Notes: generated from the letters alone by a model not told the origin. Numbered from the stretch's first letter, positions 29,181 to 38,652 are shown. The stretch is DNA of 64,000 nt from Swingsia samuiensis (GCF_006542355.1 NZ_CP038141.1:1950001-2014000); one strand, 5' to 3'. Numbers and translations: made by a program.

Positions 29181-30395
29181 GTGCACATACAACGTCCGTG
29201 GCTTCATATTATAGGTGTTGGAGAAGATGGCATAGACGGTTTATCGGCTACGGCTAAGCACATCATTCAAAATGCTGCGTATGTAATAGGAGGAAAGAGA
29301 CACCTTGCGCATACATCATCTTTGATTAAAGGGCAGGCGGTGCCGTGGAAGAGCCCTTTTTCTGAAGGTGTGCAGCAAGTTCTTTCTTTGCGTGGAGAAA
29401 ATGTAGTTGTTTTGGCTTCTGGAGACCCGTTTGATTTTGGAGTGGGGAGTGTTCTGGCACAACATCTGAGGCCGGAGGAATATTTTTGTATTGCAGCGGT
29501 TTCCTCTATTTCCATGGCATGTGGCCGATTAGGATGGGCGCGGCAGAACATTAGTGTAGTTTCATTATGTGGGCGGCCATTGGAAACTCTGGCTCCTGTT
29601 TTGAAACGATATGGCAAACTTCTTGTTTTATCAGCGGATGGGACCACACCACAAAAGGTAGCGCACTATCTTGTGGAAAGAGGTTTTGGGGGCTCTACTC
29701 TTTATATTCTGGAAGGCCTTGGGGGCAAGCAAGAGCAAAAAAAGACATATATTGCGCACAATGATATTCCGGTGTGTGCAGCTTTAAATATTATAGGGGT
29801 TGAGCTTAAAGCAGATGCCAAAGCACGTATTATCCCGTTATCCTGTGGAATGCAGGATAGTCTTTTTGAGCATGATGGGCAGATCACGAAACGGGAAATC
29901 AGGGCTATAACGCTTTCTGCTTTGGCGCCTCAAGCTGGAGAGATGTTGTGGGATTTAGGGGCCGGGGCTGGATCTGTTGCAATTGAATGGATGTTACGTC
30001 ACCCCCAGAACAGGGCTATTGCAGTAGAAAGAGATGCTGTGCGCGCTCAAAGAATAATGCGTAATGCATTAGCCTTTGGGGTGCCGGGATTAGACGTTGT
30101 CCAAGAGGACATACTTGAAGCGATTGATACGTTGCCATTACCTAATGCCGTATTCATTGGGGGAGGACTAACAGGGGAGCAGTTGTTTTCAAGAATTAGG
30201 AAACGTGTAGAGCGTGGAACACGGTTGGTGGTTAATGCTGTAACCCTCCAAGGGGAGATGATCTTGGCGGAGCAGTATAAAGAATATGGTGGAGAGTTAA
30301 TACGTATTGGGGTAGAGCGGATCTCTACTGTTGGTAAACTGGATGCATATCGGCCAGCAATGCGAGTGACGCAATATTCAACGGTTATTTCATGA
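29181..30395 (+). CDS. cobL: Precorrin-6B C5,15-methyltransferase CobL
   Basis: A fused CbiE-CbiT enzyme of about 404 aa that methylates C5 and C15 and decarboxylates the C12 acetate. The CbiE half starts WLHIIGVGEDGIDGLSATAK and carries VLASGDPFDFGVG. The CbiT half (about 215-404) has the SAM motif LWDLGAGAGSVAIEW. GTG at 29181 has GGAG six nt upstream; the ATG at 29175 is too close to that site. Its 3' end overlaps cobE by 4 bp. Confidence 0.93.
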   Translation: MHIQRPWLHIIGVGEDGIDGLSATAKHIIQNAAYVIGGKRHLAHTSSLIKGQAVPWKSPFSEGVQQVLSLRGENVVVLASGDPFDFGVGSVLAQHLRPEEYFCIAAVSSISMACGRLGWARQNISVVSLCGRPLETLAPVLKRYGKLLVLSADGTTPQKVAHYLVERGFGGSTLYILEGLGGKQEQKKTYIAHNDIPVCAALNIIGVELKADAKARIIPLSCGMQDSLFEHDGQITKREIRAITLSALAPQAGEMLWDLGAGAGSVAIEWMLRHPQNRAIAVERDAVRAQRIMRNALAFGVPGLDVVQEDILEAIDTLPLPNAVFIGGGLTGEQLFSRIRKRVERGTRLVVNAVTLQGEMILAEQYKEYGGELIRIGVERISTVGKLDAYRPAMRVTQYSTVIS

Positions 30396-30763
30396 TTATA
30401 GTTGGTTTAGGCAGTCGAAAAATAATTGATGCCCAAGCCGTAATCGACCTCATTGAGGCTTCTTCTTTAGGCCTCACACTTTCTGGTCTGGCGGTACCAT
30501 TTTTTCGTAAAGATGAGAGTGCTTTCCTCCACGCTGCTAAGTATTTTAAATTGGATATATTTTGGGTTGGGGAGTTAGAGTTGCATCAAAGACAGGAAGA
30601 GTGTTTCTCTTATTCTGATGTAGCTTTTCATAGAACAGGATTAGGGGCCGTTGCTGAAGCATGTGCTCTTGCAGGAGCAGGAAAAGGCAGTACTTTATTG
30701 GTTCCCCTTCAGAAGGGGCGTGGTGTTACAGCAGCTTTAGCATTAGCTTCTTTAAAGAATTAA
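30392..30763 (+). CDS. cobE: Cobalamin biosynthesis protein CobE (CbiG C-terminal-like)
   Basis: A 123-aa protein matching the C-terminal domain of CbiG: IIVGLGSRKIIDA at the start and FHRTGLGAVAEACALAGAG in the middle. CbiG opens the ring A lactone and releases acetaldehyde in the anaerobic pathway; the role of free-standing CobE in aerobic producers is not settled. Here CobF is missing, so CobE together with CbiD may cover the deacylation/C1-methylation step (inference). ATG overlaps the cobL stop. Confidence 0.85.
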   Translation: MIIVGLGSRKIIDAQAVIDLIEASSLGLTLSGLAVPFFRKDESAFLHAAKYFKLDIFWVGELELHQRQEECFSYSDVAFHRTGLGAVAEACALAGAGKGSTLLVPLQKGRGVTAALALASLKN

Positions 30764-30775
30764 ACAGGGTGTGTG

Positions 30776-31528
30776 ATGACAGTTCATTTTGTAGGAGCAG
30801 GCCCAGGTGCGGCTGATCTTTTAACCTTGCGTGGACGAGATATTTTGGCGTCTTGTCCGGTTTGCTTATACGCAGGATCCATCATTCCTCAGGACATTTT
30901 AAAGCATTGCCCTGAAAATGCGCGGTTGGTTAATACAGCAGCATTATCTCTGGATGAGATTGAGCAGGAATATATTCAGGCTCATGCAGAGAACTTGGAT
31001 GTTGCGCGTCTACATTCCGGTGATCTTGCCATATATAGTGCCGTTGCAGAACAAGTACGACGCTTGGATCGATTAGGTATTCCTTGGACAATGACGCCTG
31101 GCGTCCCGTCTTTTTCTGCTGCGGCCTCTGTTTTGGGAAATGAATTAACAGTTCCTGAAGTGGCACAAACTGTTGTCTTAACGCGGATGAGTGGGCGTGC
31201 ATCTTCTATGCCTCCCAAAGAAACATTGGCTGCCTACGCTGCTACAGGCTGTACGTTAGTTATTCATCTGGCTATTCATGCTTTAGACCGAATTGTTGAA
31301 GAGTTATTGCCTTTTTATGGCAGCGAGTGTGCTGCGGCTATTGTTGCTCGCGCTGAGTGGCCGGATGAGATTGTAATACGTTCAACCTTGGGCGTGCTCT
31401 TAGACGAAGTGAAGCATAACCCAATTGAGAGAACAGCTTTGGTTTTGGTCGGTCCCGCCTTACACGCTCAAGATTTTAGAGAAAGTGCTTTGTATAACCC
31501 GGAGTATCAGAGACGTTTTCGTTCTTAA
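30776..31528 (+). CDS. cobM: Precorrin-4 C11-methyltransferase CobM
   Basis: A 250-aa SAM-dependent methylase making precorrin-5. [37 protein letters not shown] and [20 protein letters not shown] are diagnostic. The ATG at 30776 is preferred, with AGGG 5-6 nt upstream; a GTG three bases earlier is also possible. Its stop is directly adjacent to the stop of the convergent cbiD with no intervening base. Confidence 0.94.
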   Translation: MTVHFVGAGPGAADLLTLRGRDILASCPVCLYAGSIIPQDILKHCPENARLVNTAALSLDEIEQEYIQAHAENLDVARLHSGDLAIYSAVAEQVRRLDRLGIPWTMTPGVPSFSAAASVLGNELTVPEVAQTVVLTRMSGRASSMPPKETLAAYAATGCTLVIHLAIHALDRIVEELLPFYGSECAAAIVARAEWPDEIVIRSTLGVLLDEVKHNPIERTALVLVGPALHAQDFRESALYNPEYQRRFRS

Positions 31529-32608
31529 TTAAAGAAAAGGACTATATCCAACACATTCTCCATGCCGATCGAAGATAATAACATTAAGACGTGTGGAGGA
31601 CTGATCTAAAGTTTTTTGAGCCGTTGTGTAAGCTGCATGAGCAATATAATTGCCAAGATGGATATTGTGGGATTGGGCGAGAAGAAATGCTTCAGATACA
31701 GTTTCACACTTAGAAATCTTGAAAGATAAAGATGACGATGCGCCTGCTTGACAAGCTAAGTGACTTAGAGCCTCCATATCGACTTGACCACGTTTAGAAT
31801 GAAGATCCAGCAAACCTTGGGCAAGTTTAGTTATTTTGGCGATGCCGCCCGCAATTGTAAGTTGTGGAACAGGTTTTTTACGTAGGTATTTTAAAACGCC
31901 ACCTATAAAATCACCCATCTCAATAAGGGCTGTATCAGGAAGGTTGTAGAGTTTTTGAATGGATGTTTCAGAAACATGTCCCGTTGAAGCTGCAATGTGA
32001 GGCAGGTTCAGAGCTCGTGCAACATCGATCCCACGGTGTATACTGTCGATCCAAGCAGAGCATGAAAAAGGTACCACAATGCCTGTTGTGCCGAGGATTG
32101 ATAATCCTCCTATAATGCCAAGGCGTTGATTAAGTGTTTTTTCCGCAAGGCTTGCCCCATTGGGAATGGAGATTGTGATTTCAGCGCCTGTGTAGAGAGG
32201 GGATACCTCTTTTAGTGCTTGGATCATCATTTGACGAGGGACAGGGTTAATCGCCGCCTCACCAGGAGGAATGGGTAAACCGGGGCGTGTAACAGTGCCA
32301 ACGCCTTGCCCTGCACAGAATATAATATTGTTTTCGTTTGGAAGAATACGCACGTCCGCTCGTATGAGCGCGCCGTGCGTAACGTCTGGATCATCTCCTG
32401 CATCTTTTATGATGCATGCCCATGCGCCTGTTTTAGAATATCCATGCTGGGCCAAAAAGAAAGAAGCTGTTTGGCCACTTGGTAATGTAATGGTAACAGG
32501 ATCGGGAAATGCGCCTGTTATAAGAGCCGTCCAAGCCGCTTTTGTTGCTGCGGTGGCACAGCTTCCAGTTGTCCATCCATAACGTAAAGAAGAGCCTTGG
32601 GCAGTCAT
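31529..32608 (-). CDS. cbiD: Precorrin-5B C1-methyltransferase CbiD
   Basis: A 359-aa protein of the CbiD family, which methylates C1 in the anaerobic pathway. SSLRYGWTTGSCATAATKAA at the N-terminus and ISIPNGASLAEKTLNQRLGI are the signatures. In classical aerobic producers CobF does this step; no CobF is present in the window, so CbiD likely replaces it. It is inverted, abutting cobM tail-to-tail and diverging from cobB across 62 bp. Confidence 0.92.
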   Translation of the reverse strand: MTAQGSSLRYGWTTGSCATAATKAAWTALITGAFPDPVTITLPSGQTASFFLAQHGYSKTGAWACIIKDAGDDPDVTHGALIRADVRILPNENNIIFCAGQGVGTVTRPGLPIPPGEAAINPVPRQMMIQALKEVSPLYTGAEITISIPNGASLAEKTLNQRLGIIGGLSILGTTGIVVPFSCSAWIDSIHRGIDVARALNLPHIAASTGHVSETSIQKLYNLPDTALIEMGDFIGGVLKYLRKKPVPQLTIAGGIAKITKLAQGLLDLHSKRGQVDMEALSHLACQAGASSSLSFKISKCETVSEAFLLAQSHNIHLGNYIAHAAYTTAQKTLDQSSTRLNVIIFDRHGECVGYSPFL

Positions 32609-32670
32609 TGGAAATAAGATACGATCTTTTTCAAAGAGTATGAAGGTTTTTTACAAAAGGGGAAGAGCAG

Positions 32671-33987
32671 ATGACGCGTGCTGTGATGATTGCAGCTCCC
32701 CGATCGGGTAGTGGAAAAACAACAGTTACCTTAGGTTTGCTGGCAGCGCTACAGGCAAAACAGATTTCTGTTCAGGCTGCAAAAACAGGTCCGGATTATA
32801 TTGACCCTGCTTTTCATGAAGCATTAACAGGAAAGGTAAGTTTAAACCTTGATAGCTGGGCGATGAGTCTGGATGTTATAGAAACGTTGCTCTATGAGGG
32901 GACGCAAGAAACAGATTTATTGATTATTGAAGCCTCTATGGGGCTTTACGATGGTCTTTTAGAACCCAAAAAACGCCGTGGTTCTCCTGCGGATATTGCC
33001 GCACAATTGAGTATTCCAGTTATTCTTGTGTTGGATGTGACAGGACAAGGCCAGTCGGCTGCAGCGATTGCCCATGGTTTTGCTACTTTAGATCCAGAAA
33101 TAAATGTTGCGGGTGTGATCTTGAACCGTGTTGCTTCCGCACGGCATTTGGAGATGACCCGTCAAGCGATTGAAGCTGTTGGCTTGCCTGTTTTGGGGGC
33201 TTTAATGCGTAATGCTTCTTTGGTTCTTCCTGAGCGTCACCTAGGGCTTGTACAGGCTCGTGAGCATAATACCCTGCCGGAATTATTTGATACTCTAGCT
33301 CAGATAGTAGAAAAATCAGTTGATCTGGAGGCTGTATATCAAAGTGCTGTAGATTTGAACGTATCACAAAAAGATGCTGTGTGTGTGCCTCCGCCGGGCC
33401 AACGAATTGCTGTAGCGGATGACAGGGCTTTTTCTTTTCTTTATGGTCATATAGCGCAGTCTTGGTGGAAAGCGGGGGCAGAGTTTTTTCCTTTTTCGCC
33501 TCTTGCAGATGAAGGGCCAGAGAGAACGGCTGATATATGTTGGCTCCCTGGTGGGTATCCTGAGCTTTATGCGGGGGAGCTTGCTCAAGCCGTTCATTTT
33601 AAAAAAATGATGCAGGGTTTTTCAAAAACCAAACCTGTGCATGGTGAATGTGGAGGCTTTATGGTTTTGGGGGAGGCATTGGAAGATGCCCAAGGGAAGA
33701 GGCATGATATGCTGGGCCTTTTGGGGCATGTCACGAGTTTTGCTAAGCGAAAAATGAATCTGGGATATCGTGAGGCAACCTTACAGAAGACAGGCGCCTT
33801 AGGGCAAAAAGGAGATGTTTTTCGTGGGCATGAATTCCATTATGCGCGCGTAATTGAAGCTGGGAAAGATGACAGTTTTGTTTCTTTGACGGATGGATAT
33901 GGACATGATCTGGGGAATGCTGGGGGGCAGAGGGGGCATGTTTCTGGTTCATTTTTTCACATTATTTCTCATTATCGTGGAGATTAA
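32671..33987 (+). CDS. cobB: Cobyrinate / hydrogenobyrinate a,c-diamide synthase CobB
   Basis: A 438-aa glutamine-dependent amidotransferase that amidates side chains a and c. The N-terminal P-loop domain begins VMIAAPRSGSGKTTVTLGLL with TGPDYIDPAFHE; the C-terminal class I glutaminase domain contains VHGECGGFMVLGEAL with the catalytic Cys and ends near VSGSFFHIISH. GGGGAAGAG before the ATG. It is followed 2 bp later by cobO. Confidence 0.94.
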   Translation: MTRAVMIAAPRSGSGKTTVTLGLLAALQAKQISVQAAKTGPDYIDPAFHEALTGKVSLNLDSWAMSLDVIETLLYEGTQETDLLIIEASMGLYDGLLEPKKRRGSPADIAAQLSIPVILVLDVTGQGQSAAAIAHGFATLDPEINVAGVILNRVASARHLEMTRQAIEAVGLPVLGALMRNASLVLPERHLGLVQAREHNTLPELFDTLAQIVEKSVDLEAVYQSAVDLNVSQKDAVCVPPPGQRIAVADDRAFSFLYGHIAQSWWKAGAEFFPFSPLADEGPERTADICWLPGGYPELYAGELAQAVHFKKMMQGFSKTKPVHGECGGFMVLGEALEDAQGKRHDMLGLLGHVTSFAKRKMNLGYREATLQKTGALGQKGDVFRGHEFHYARVIEAGKDDSFVSLTDGYGHDLGNAGGQRGHVSGSFFHIISHYRGD

Positions 33988-33989
33988 CA

Positions 33990-34598
33990 ATGAATAGTTC
34001 GGATGAAGACCGCAGACATCGTGAAAAAATGAAAAAATGGAAGGAGTTACAGGATAAAGAGGTTGCGAATAAGAAAATTTCCAAAGGGGTTCTTGCTGTT
34101 CATACAGGAGCAGGAAAAGGAAAATCGACAGCAGCTTTTGGCGTTGCCTTACGGATGTTAGGGCATGGCAAGAAAGTGGTTGTCGTTCAATTCATTAAAG
34201 GAGCATGGTTAACGGGAGAAAGAGAGGCTTTAAAGCGCTTCGATGATTTGGTGGAGTGGCACTCTATGGGAGAGGGCTTTACATGGGATACTCAGGATAA
34301 ACAGCGAGATATTGCAGCATGTGAGCGAGGGTGGAGTGTAGCGCAGGAAGCGTTAAAAAAAGAAGATGTTGCGCTTGTTATATTGGATGAGCTGAATATT
34401 GCCTTGCGGTATGATTATCTTTCGCTCGATCTGGTCTTGTCTGATCTAAAGTCACGTCCTGTGATGCAGCATGTTATTGTGACAGGCCGGAATGCTAAAG
34501 CAGAATTAATTGAAGCGGCAGATATGGTAACAGAAATGACGCCCGTAAAGCATCATTTTGATGCTGGTGTTAAAGCGCAGGCAGGCTTTGAGTTCTAA
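33990..34598 (+). CDS. cobO: Cob(I)yrinic acid a,c-diamide adenosyltransferase CobO
   Basis: A 202-aa BtuR/CobA/CobO-type ATP:corrinoid adenosyltransferase that attaches the upper axial ligand. GVLAVHTGAGKGKSTAAFG is the P-loop signature; VVVVQFIKGAW, LVILDELNIALRYDYL and VTGRNAKAELIEAADMVTEM complete the family pattern. Charged N-terminal extension (about 30 aa) as in other CobO. Stop overlaps cobQ start. Confidence 0.95.
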   Translation: MNSSDEDRRHREKMKKWKELQDKEVANKKISKGVLAVHTGAGKGKSTAAFGVALRMLGHGKKVVVVQFIKGAWLTGEREALKRFDDLVEWHSMGEGFTWDTQDKQRDIAACERGWSVAQEALKKEDVALVILDELNIALRYDYLSLDLVLSDLKSRPVMQHVIVTGRNAKAELIEAADMVTEMTPVKHHFDAGVKAQAGFEF

Positions 34599-36058
34599 TG
34601 GCACGAGCGTTAATGTTTCAAGGGACAGGCTCTAGTGTTGGGAAGTCTGTTCTTGTTGCAGGGATTGCGCGTGCTTTATCTCGACGAGGCTTAAAAGTCC
34701 GGCCTTTTAAGCCTCAAAACATGTCTAATAATGCAGCCGTAACGTCGGACGGAGGAGAGATCGGGCGAGCGCAGGCTATTCAGGCGCAAGCATGTTTTGT
34801 GATGCCATCTGTGAATATGAATCCTGTGTTATTAAAACCTCAAAGCGAGGTCGGATCACAAGTTATTGTAAGAGGAAAAATCTGGCAGAATGTAAAAGCA
34901 CGGGCTTATCAGGATGTAAAAAAGCAACTCATGCCAGAAGTTTTATCTGCGTTTAAAGCTTTAGCAGAGGATGCAGATATTGTTTTAGTTGAAGGGGCCG
35001 GCTCAGCATCAGAAGTGAATTTAAGAGAAAATGATATTGCTAATATGGGTTTTGCAGAAGCGGCAGATTTAAACGTAGTATTGATTGGCGATATTGATCG
35101 TGGGGGGGTGATTGCTAGTTTGGTCGGGACAAAACATGTTCTCACTGAGGGTGATCAATCTCGTATTAAAGGGTTTATTGTTAATAAAATGCGAGGTGAT
35201 ACTTCGCTTTTTGTTGATGGGATGTTTTTCATTCAAAAGCAGACGGGATGGCATAATTTAGGATTGGTGCCGTATGCGCGTGTAGTTGAGCGTCTGCCAG
35301 CAGAAGATGCAGAAGATTTAAAAATTACACGGAAAGAAAAGGCCGAAGTACGGATTGCACTCCCTCATATGCCGATGATTGCCAACTTTGATGATCTTGA
35401 CCCATTAAAAGGGCTTGATCATGTGGCAATTGACGTCGTGCGCCCGGGAGAGGTTATTCCTGAGTGTGATCTGATTATATTACCTGGTTCTAAATCAACA
35501 ATTGCAGATTGTTTGTTTATGAAAGAACAGGGATGGGGCGTTGATATTCAGGCGCATGTCCGCAGGAAGAAACCTGTTTTAGGAATTTGTGGTGGTTATC
35601 AAATGTTAGGCAAAACTATAGAAGATTGGGAGGGCATTGAAGGAGAACCCCGCGGAGTTGATGGGTTGGGTTTATTGAATGTTACGACTCACTTAACATC
35701 TGAGAAATCCTTACAGCCCGTTTTCGGTAAAATATTGCCTGAAAACGTGGATGTATCTGGATATGAAATGCATGTCGGCCGGACGACAGGTCCTGATTGT
35801 GAACGACCATTTTCTCAGATTGGTGAGCGTAACGAAGGAGCTGTTTCAGAAAACGGATTGGTCTGGGGTACTTATTTGCATGGGGTGTTTTCAGAAAATC
35901 AAGCACGAAAAGCGTTAATGGATAGGCTTTCGGTATCCGTTTTTGAAACAGCGAGTTATCAAAAAACAGTTGAAGATGCTCTGGATGAATGGGCAGATCA
36001 TCTAGAGAAACACTTGGATATAGACGCACTCTTAGCACTGGCTAGCCCCATAGCATAA
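34598..36058 (+). CDS. cobQ: Cobyric acid synthase CobQ
   Basis: A 486-aa glutamine amidotransferase that adds four amides to adenosylcobyrinate diamide. MFQGTGSSVGKSVLVAGIAR, RPFKPQNMSNNAAVT, and the glutaminase motif VLGICGGYQMLGKTI (catalytic Cys) with a C-terminal GTYLHGVF. Translationally coupled to cobO; its 3' end overlaps the convergent cbiB by 17 bp. Confidence 0.95.
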   Translation: MARALMFQGTGSSVGKSVLVAGIARALSRRGLKVRPFKPQNMSNNAAVTSDGGEIGRAQAIQAQACFVMPSVNMNPVLLKPQSEVGSQVIVRGKIWQNVKARAYQDVKKQLMPEVLSAFKALAEDADIVLVEGAGSASEVNLRENDIANMGFAEAADLNVVLIGDIDRGGVIASLVGTKHVLTEGDQSRIKGFIVNKMRGDTSLFVDGMFFIQKQTGWHNLGLVPYARVVERLPAEDAEDLKITRKEKAEVRIALPHMPMIANFDDLDPLKGLDHVAIDVVRPGEVIPECDLIILPGSKSTIADCLFMKEQGWGVDIQAHVRRKKPVLGICGGYQMLGKTIEDWEGIEGEPRGVDGLGLLNVTTHLTSEKSLQPVFGKILPENVDVSGYEMHVGRTTGPDCERPFSQIGERNEGAVSENGLVWGTYLHGVFSENQARKALMDRLSVSVFETASYQKTVEDALDEWADHLEKHLDIDALLALASPIA

Positions 36059-37040
36059 AAGCAAATAAGAGGGTGAGGGAAGCAATAGTCAAGATTTGAA
36101 GAAAACAGGCCCGCTTATAAAGTTGAAGAGCATGCTTTAAATCTGAAATTTTGACAAAGGAGTTTCCACTTCCGATCCAGTGGTCATCAACGAGGATATT
36201 GTTATAGCTGCGTGGGCCGGCAAGCTTTATTCCTAGAGCGCCTGCCATTGCCGCTTCGGGCCAACCGGCATTAGGTGAGCGATGGTGGCGTGCATCTTTG
36301 AGAACAGTTTGAAGAGCGTTTTGAGCAGAGGTTTGGGGTAAAGTCGCTGCTGCGGCTATGATCCATAAGGCAGAGAGCCGAGATGCTGGGATATTAACCA
36401 GATCATCTAGTTTTGCAGAAGCCCAGCCAAAAGCTCTATATCGAGGGGTAAGGTGGCCGATCATGCTATCTGCTGTGTTGATGGTTTTATAGGTGGAAGC
36501 GCCGGGCAACCCCACAAAGAGCGCCCACAAGATAGGGGCGACAATACCATCTGAAAAATTTTCGGCTAAGCTTTCAATAGATGCACGGATAACGCCCGCT
36601 TCATCGAGCGTGTTAGGGTCACGACCTACAATCATGGAAACGGCCTGACGCCCTCCTTTAAGTCCGTTCAAATTTAAAGCGTCTTGAACAGCTTTAACAT
36701 GGTCCCATAAGGAGCGTTGGGCTATGAGAGAGCTTAAAAGAAAAGCAAGGGTAACGTCCCCAAGGAAGGGGGGTAAAGTGTGGTTGAGAACAATAGAGCT
36801 TAGGAAAGTAATAATAAAAATGAGAGAAGAAAGAAAAAAAATTAAGAGGATCCCAAAGAAGTAAGCAAGAGCTTGTGATTGTTCCGGCTTATTTAATTTT
36901 TTTTCAAAGAACGAGATAATGGCTCCTATCCAAACGACAGGATGCTTAATATATCGAAAAAGAATGTGAGGGTATCCGAACAATCGTTCAATACAGCAGG
37001 CCAGTGTTGTTATAAAAAAAGTATGGAAGAGATAGGTCAT
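36042..37040 (-). CDS. cbiB: Adenosylcobinamide-phosphate synthase CbiB
   Basis: A 332-aa membrane protein (CobD in Pseudomonas nomenclature) that joins the aminopropanol arm to adenosylcobyrate. GYPHILFRYIKHPVVWIGA near the N-terminus, AVSMIVGRDPNTLDEAGVIR, SLAENFSDGIVAPILWAL and RSPNAGWPEAAMAGALGIKL are diagnostic. Inverted relative to neighbours: overlaps the cobQ 3' end and diverges from cobC within about 38 bp. Confidence 0.93.
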   Translation of the reverse strand: MTYLFHTFFITTLACCIERLFGYPHILFRYIKHPVVWIGAIISFFEKKLNKPEQSQALAYFFGILLIFFLSSLIFIITFLSSIVLNHTLPPFLGDVTLAFLLSSLIAQRSLWDHVKAVQDALNLNGLKGGRQAVSMIVGRDPNTLDEAGVIRASIESLAENFSDGIVAPILWALFVGLPGASTYKTINTADSMIGHLTPRYRAFGWASAKLDDLVNIPASRLSALWIIAAAATLPQTSAQNALQTVLKDARHHRSPNAGWPEAAMAGALGIKLAGPRSYNNILVDDHWIGSGNSFVKISDLKHALQLYKRACFLQILTIASLTLLFAFMLWG

Positions 37041-37078
37041 ATTGGTAAGGTGTTTTGTTTCAAAAGGGTGAAAGTCGT

Positions 37079-38107
37079 ATGAGCCTGCGTGGAAAAAATT
37101 TGCCTAAGCATGGTGGCCAGATAATGGAGGTTATGAAACATTTTCCGTCTGCGCCGAAGCCTTTTGTTGATTTATCAACTGGAATTAGTCCTTACCCATA
37201 TCCTATTTCTGAAAAAGATTTAGTCATGATTACAGCCTTACCACAAATAGGTGAGGAAATAGAGTTATATAAAGCTGCGGCAAACGCATATAAAATTAAG
37301 GATTTAGACAGGATAGTTGGAGCATCCGGCACGCAACTGTTAATCTCACTTTTGCCGTATGTGCTTGTACAAAGACACGTTCTTATTTTGGGGCCTACAT
37401 ATTCTGGACATGAAATATCATGGAAAAATGCAGGTGCCTCTGTTCAGATTGTAGAAGATTCAACAAAATTACAAAAAGCAATAAAAAATCAGTCGATTGT
37501 TGTGATGTGTAACCCTAATAATCCAGATGGAAGGATACTCAGTCTACAAGAGATAGAAGCAATTGCCGCCGATGTTACCCAAAAAGGAGGGTGGCTTATT
37601 CTTGATGAAGCATATGCAGATTTTGAGGATTTTTCTGGAGGAGAGATCCTCGAAAAATTCAATATTATTATGTTGCGTTCTTTTGGGAAAAGTTATGGAT
37701 TACCTGGCGTACGCTTAGGATTTTTGGTCTCAACGGTTTCTGTCGCCAACAGAATGCGACTTATATTAGGAGATTGGTCCGTAAATTCGGTGGCAATTTC
37801 TGTTGGAACGCGTGCTTTAAAAGATGTGTCTTGGCAAGAAGAAATAAAGAAAAAGCTAAAGGAGGATATTTTAAGGTTAAGTGCGCTACTACAGGAAGCT
37901 CAGCTATCTATAAAAGGGAAGAGCCGTCTCTTTTGCTTGGTGTCTCACCCGCAGGCACAGAGGTTTTGGGAGTTTCTGTGTAAGCGTGGTATAGTTGTAC
38001 GTTCTTTTGAAGAACGGCCTCAGGAGTTGCGCTTTGGGATTCCTCGAAATGAAGAGGAATGGACACGGTTGGAAGAAGCGTGCTGGCAGTGGCAAAATAT
38101 GCAATGA
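37079..38107 (+). CDS. cobC: L-threonine-O-3-phosphate decarboxylase CobC
   Basis: A PLP-dependent aminotransferase-fold enzyme of about 342 aa (CobC in Pseudomonas, CobD in Salmonella nomenclature) that makes aminopropanol phosphate for the nucleotide loop. KHGGQIMEV and FVDLSTGISPYPYP at the N-terminus, CNPNNPDGR, ILDEAYADFED and the PLP lysine in LRSFGKSYGLPGVRLGF. ATG at 37079 has AGGGTG upstream; a TTG at 37055 is less likely. Stop overlaps the next ATG. Confidence 0.9.
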   Translation: MSLRGKNLPKHGGQIMEVMKHFPSAPKPFVDLSTGISPYPYPISEKDLVMITALPQIGEEIELYKAAANAYKIKDLDRIVGASGTQLLISLLPYVLVQRHVLILGPTYSGHEISWKNAGASVQIVEDSTKLQKAIKNQSIVVMCNPNNPDGRILSLQEIEAIAADVTQKGGWLILDEAYADFEDFSGGEILEKFNIIMLRSFGKSYGLPGVRLGFLVSTVSVANRMRLILGDWSVNSVAISVGTRALKDVSWQEEIKKKLKEDILRLSALLQEAQLSIKGKSRLFCLVSHPQAQRFWEFLCKRGIVVRSFEERPQELRFGIPRNEEEWTRLEEACWQWQNMQ

Positions 38108-38652
38108 TTAAATTGTTATGTTTTGCTTATCTTCCATCAGACAAAATAAAAAAAGGATATTTCCCACAAAGAGGTGATATTTCTTTTCAAGAAGATAAGG
38201 TATTTTTTACAAAAGCCGATGCCTATATAGTGGGTAATGAAATGGATCAATATTATTTCGATAAAGTATTAAATATTAAGTCTGTGGTGTATCCTGAATT
38301 ATCTGGCTGTAATTATGGGGAATGGAGTGGACATTTTTTTGATGAAATTCCACCGCATCATTTATCACAATGGGTGGAAGATGCGTCTTACTCACCGTCT
38401 AATGGTGAATCACGTCAAGAAGTATATAAACGCGTTGGAAAATGGTTAGATCAGACCAGTTCGTATAAAGGAAAAGTAGTTTTAATATTAAGACCCGAAA
38501 TTATTAAAGCAATGGTTCTTATTAGCGTAGGAGCCACATATAAAGATGAGAACAGGGTTGATGTTTTTCCGAATACGTGGAGTGTTATATCCAAAACAAA
38601 ATCTTTAAAACTACAAGTGTTATCGTCTTTTTCCTTAGCAGGAGATGTATAA
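38104..38652 (+). CDS. Degenerate histidine-phosphatase-like protein
   Basis: About 182 aa, translationally coupled to cobC (ATGA overlap). The fold of a branch 1 histidine phosphatase can be traced from YPELSGCNYGEWSGHFFDEI and SNGESRQEVYKRVGKWL. However, the N-terminal RHG motif is absent (LPSDKIKKGYFPQRG occupies its place) and the second catalytic His is replaced in VLILRPEIIKAMVL. It is therefore probably catalytically inactive. Its position after cobC suggests a cobalamin-related role, perhaps structural or regulatory; this is inference. Confidence 0.65.
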   Translation: MIKLLCFAYLPSDKIKKGYFPQRGDISFQEDKVFFTKADAYIVGNEMDQYYFDKVLNIKSVVYPELSGCNYGEWSGHFFDEIPPHHLSQWVEDASYSPSNGESRQEVYKRVGKWLDQTSSYKGKVVLILRPEIIKAMVLISVGATYKDENRVDVFPNTWSVISKTKSLKLQVLSSFSLAGDV

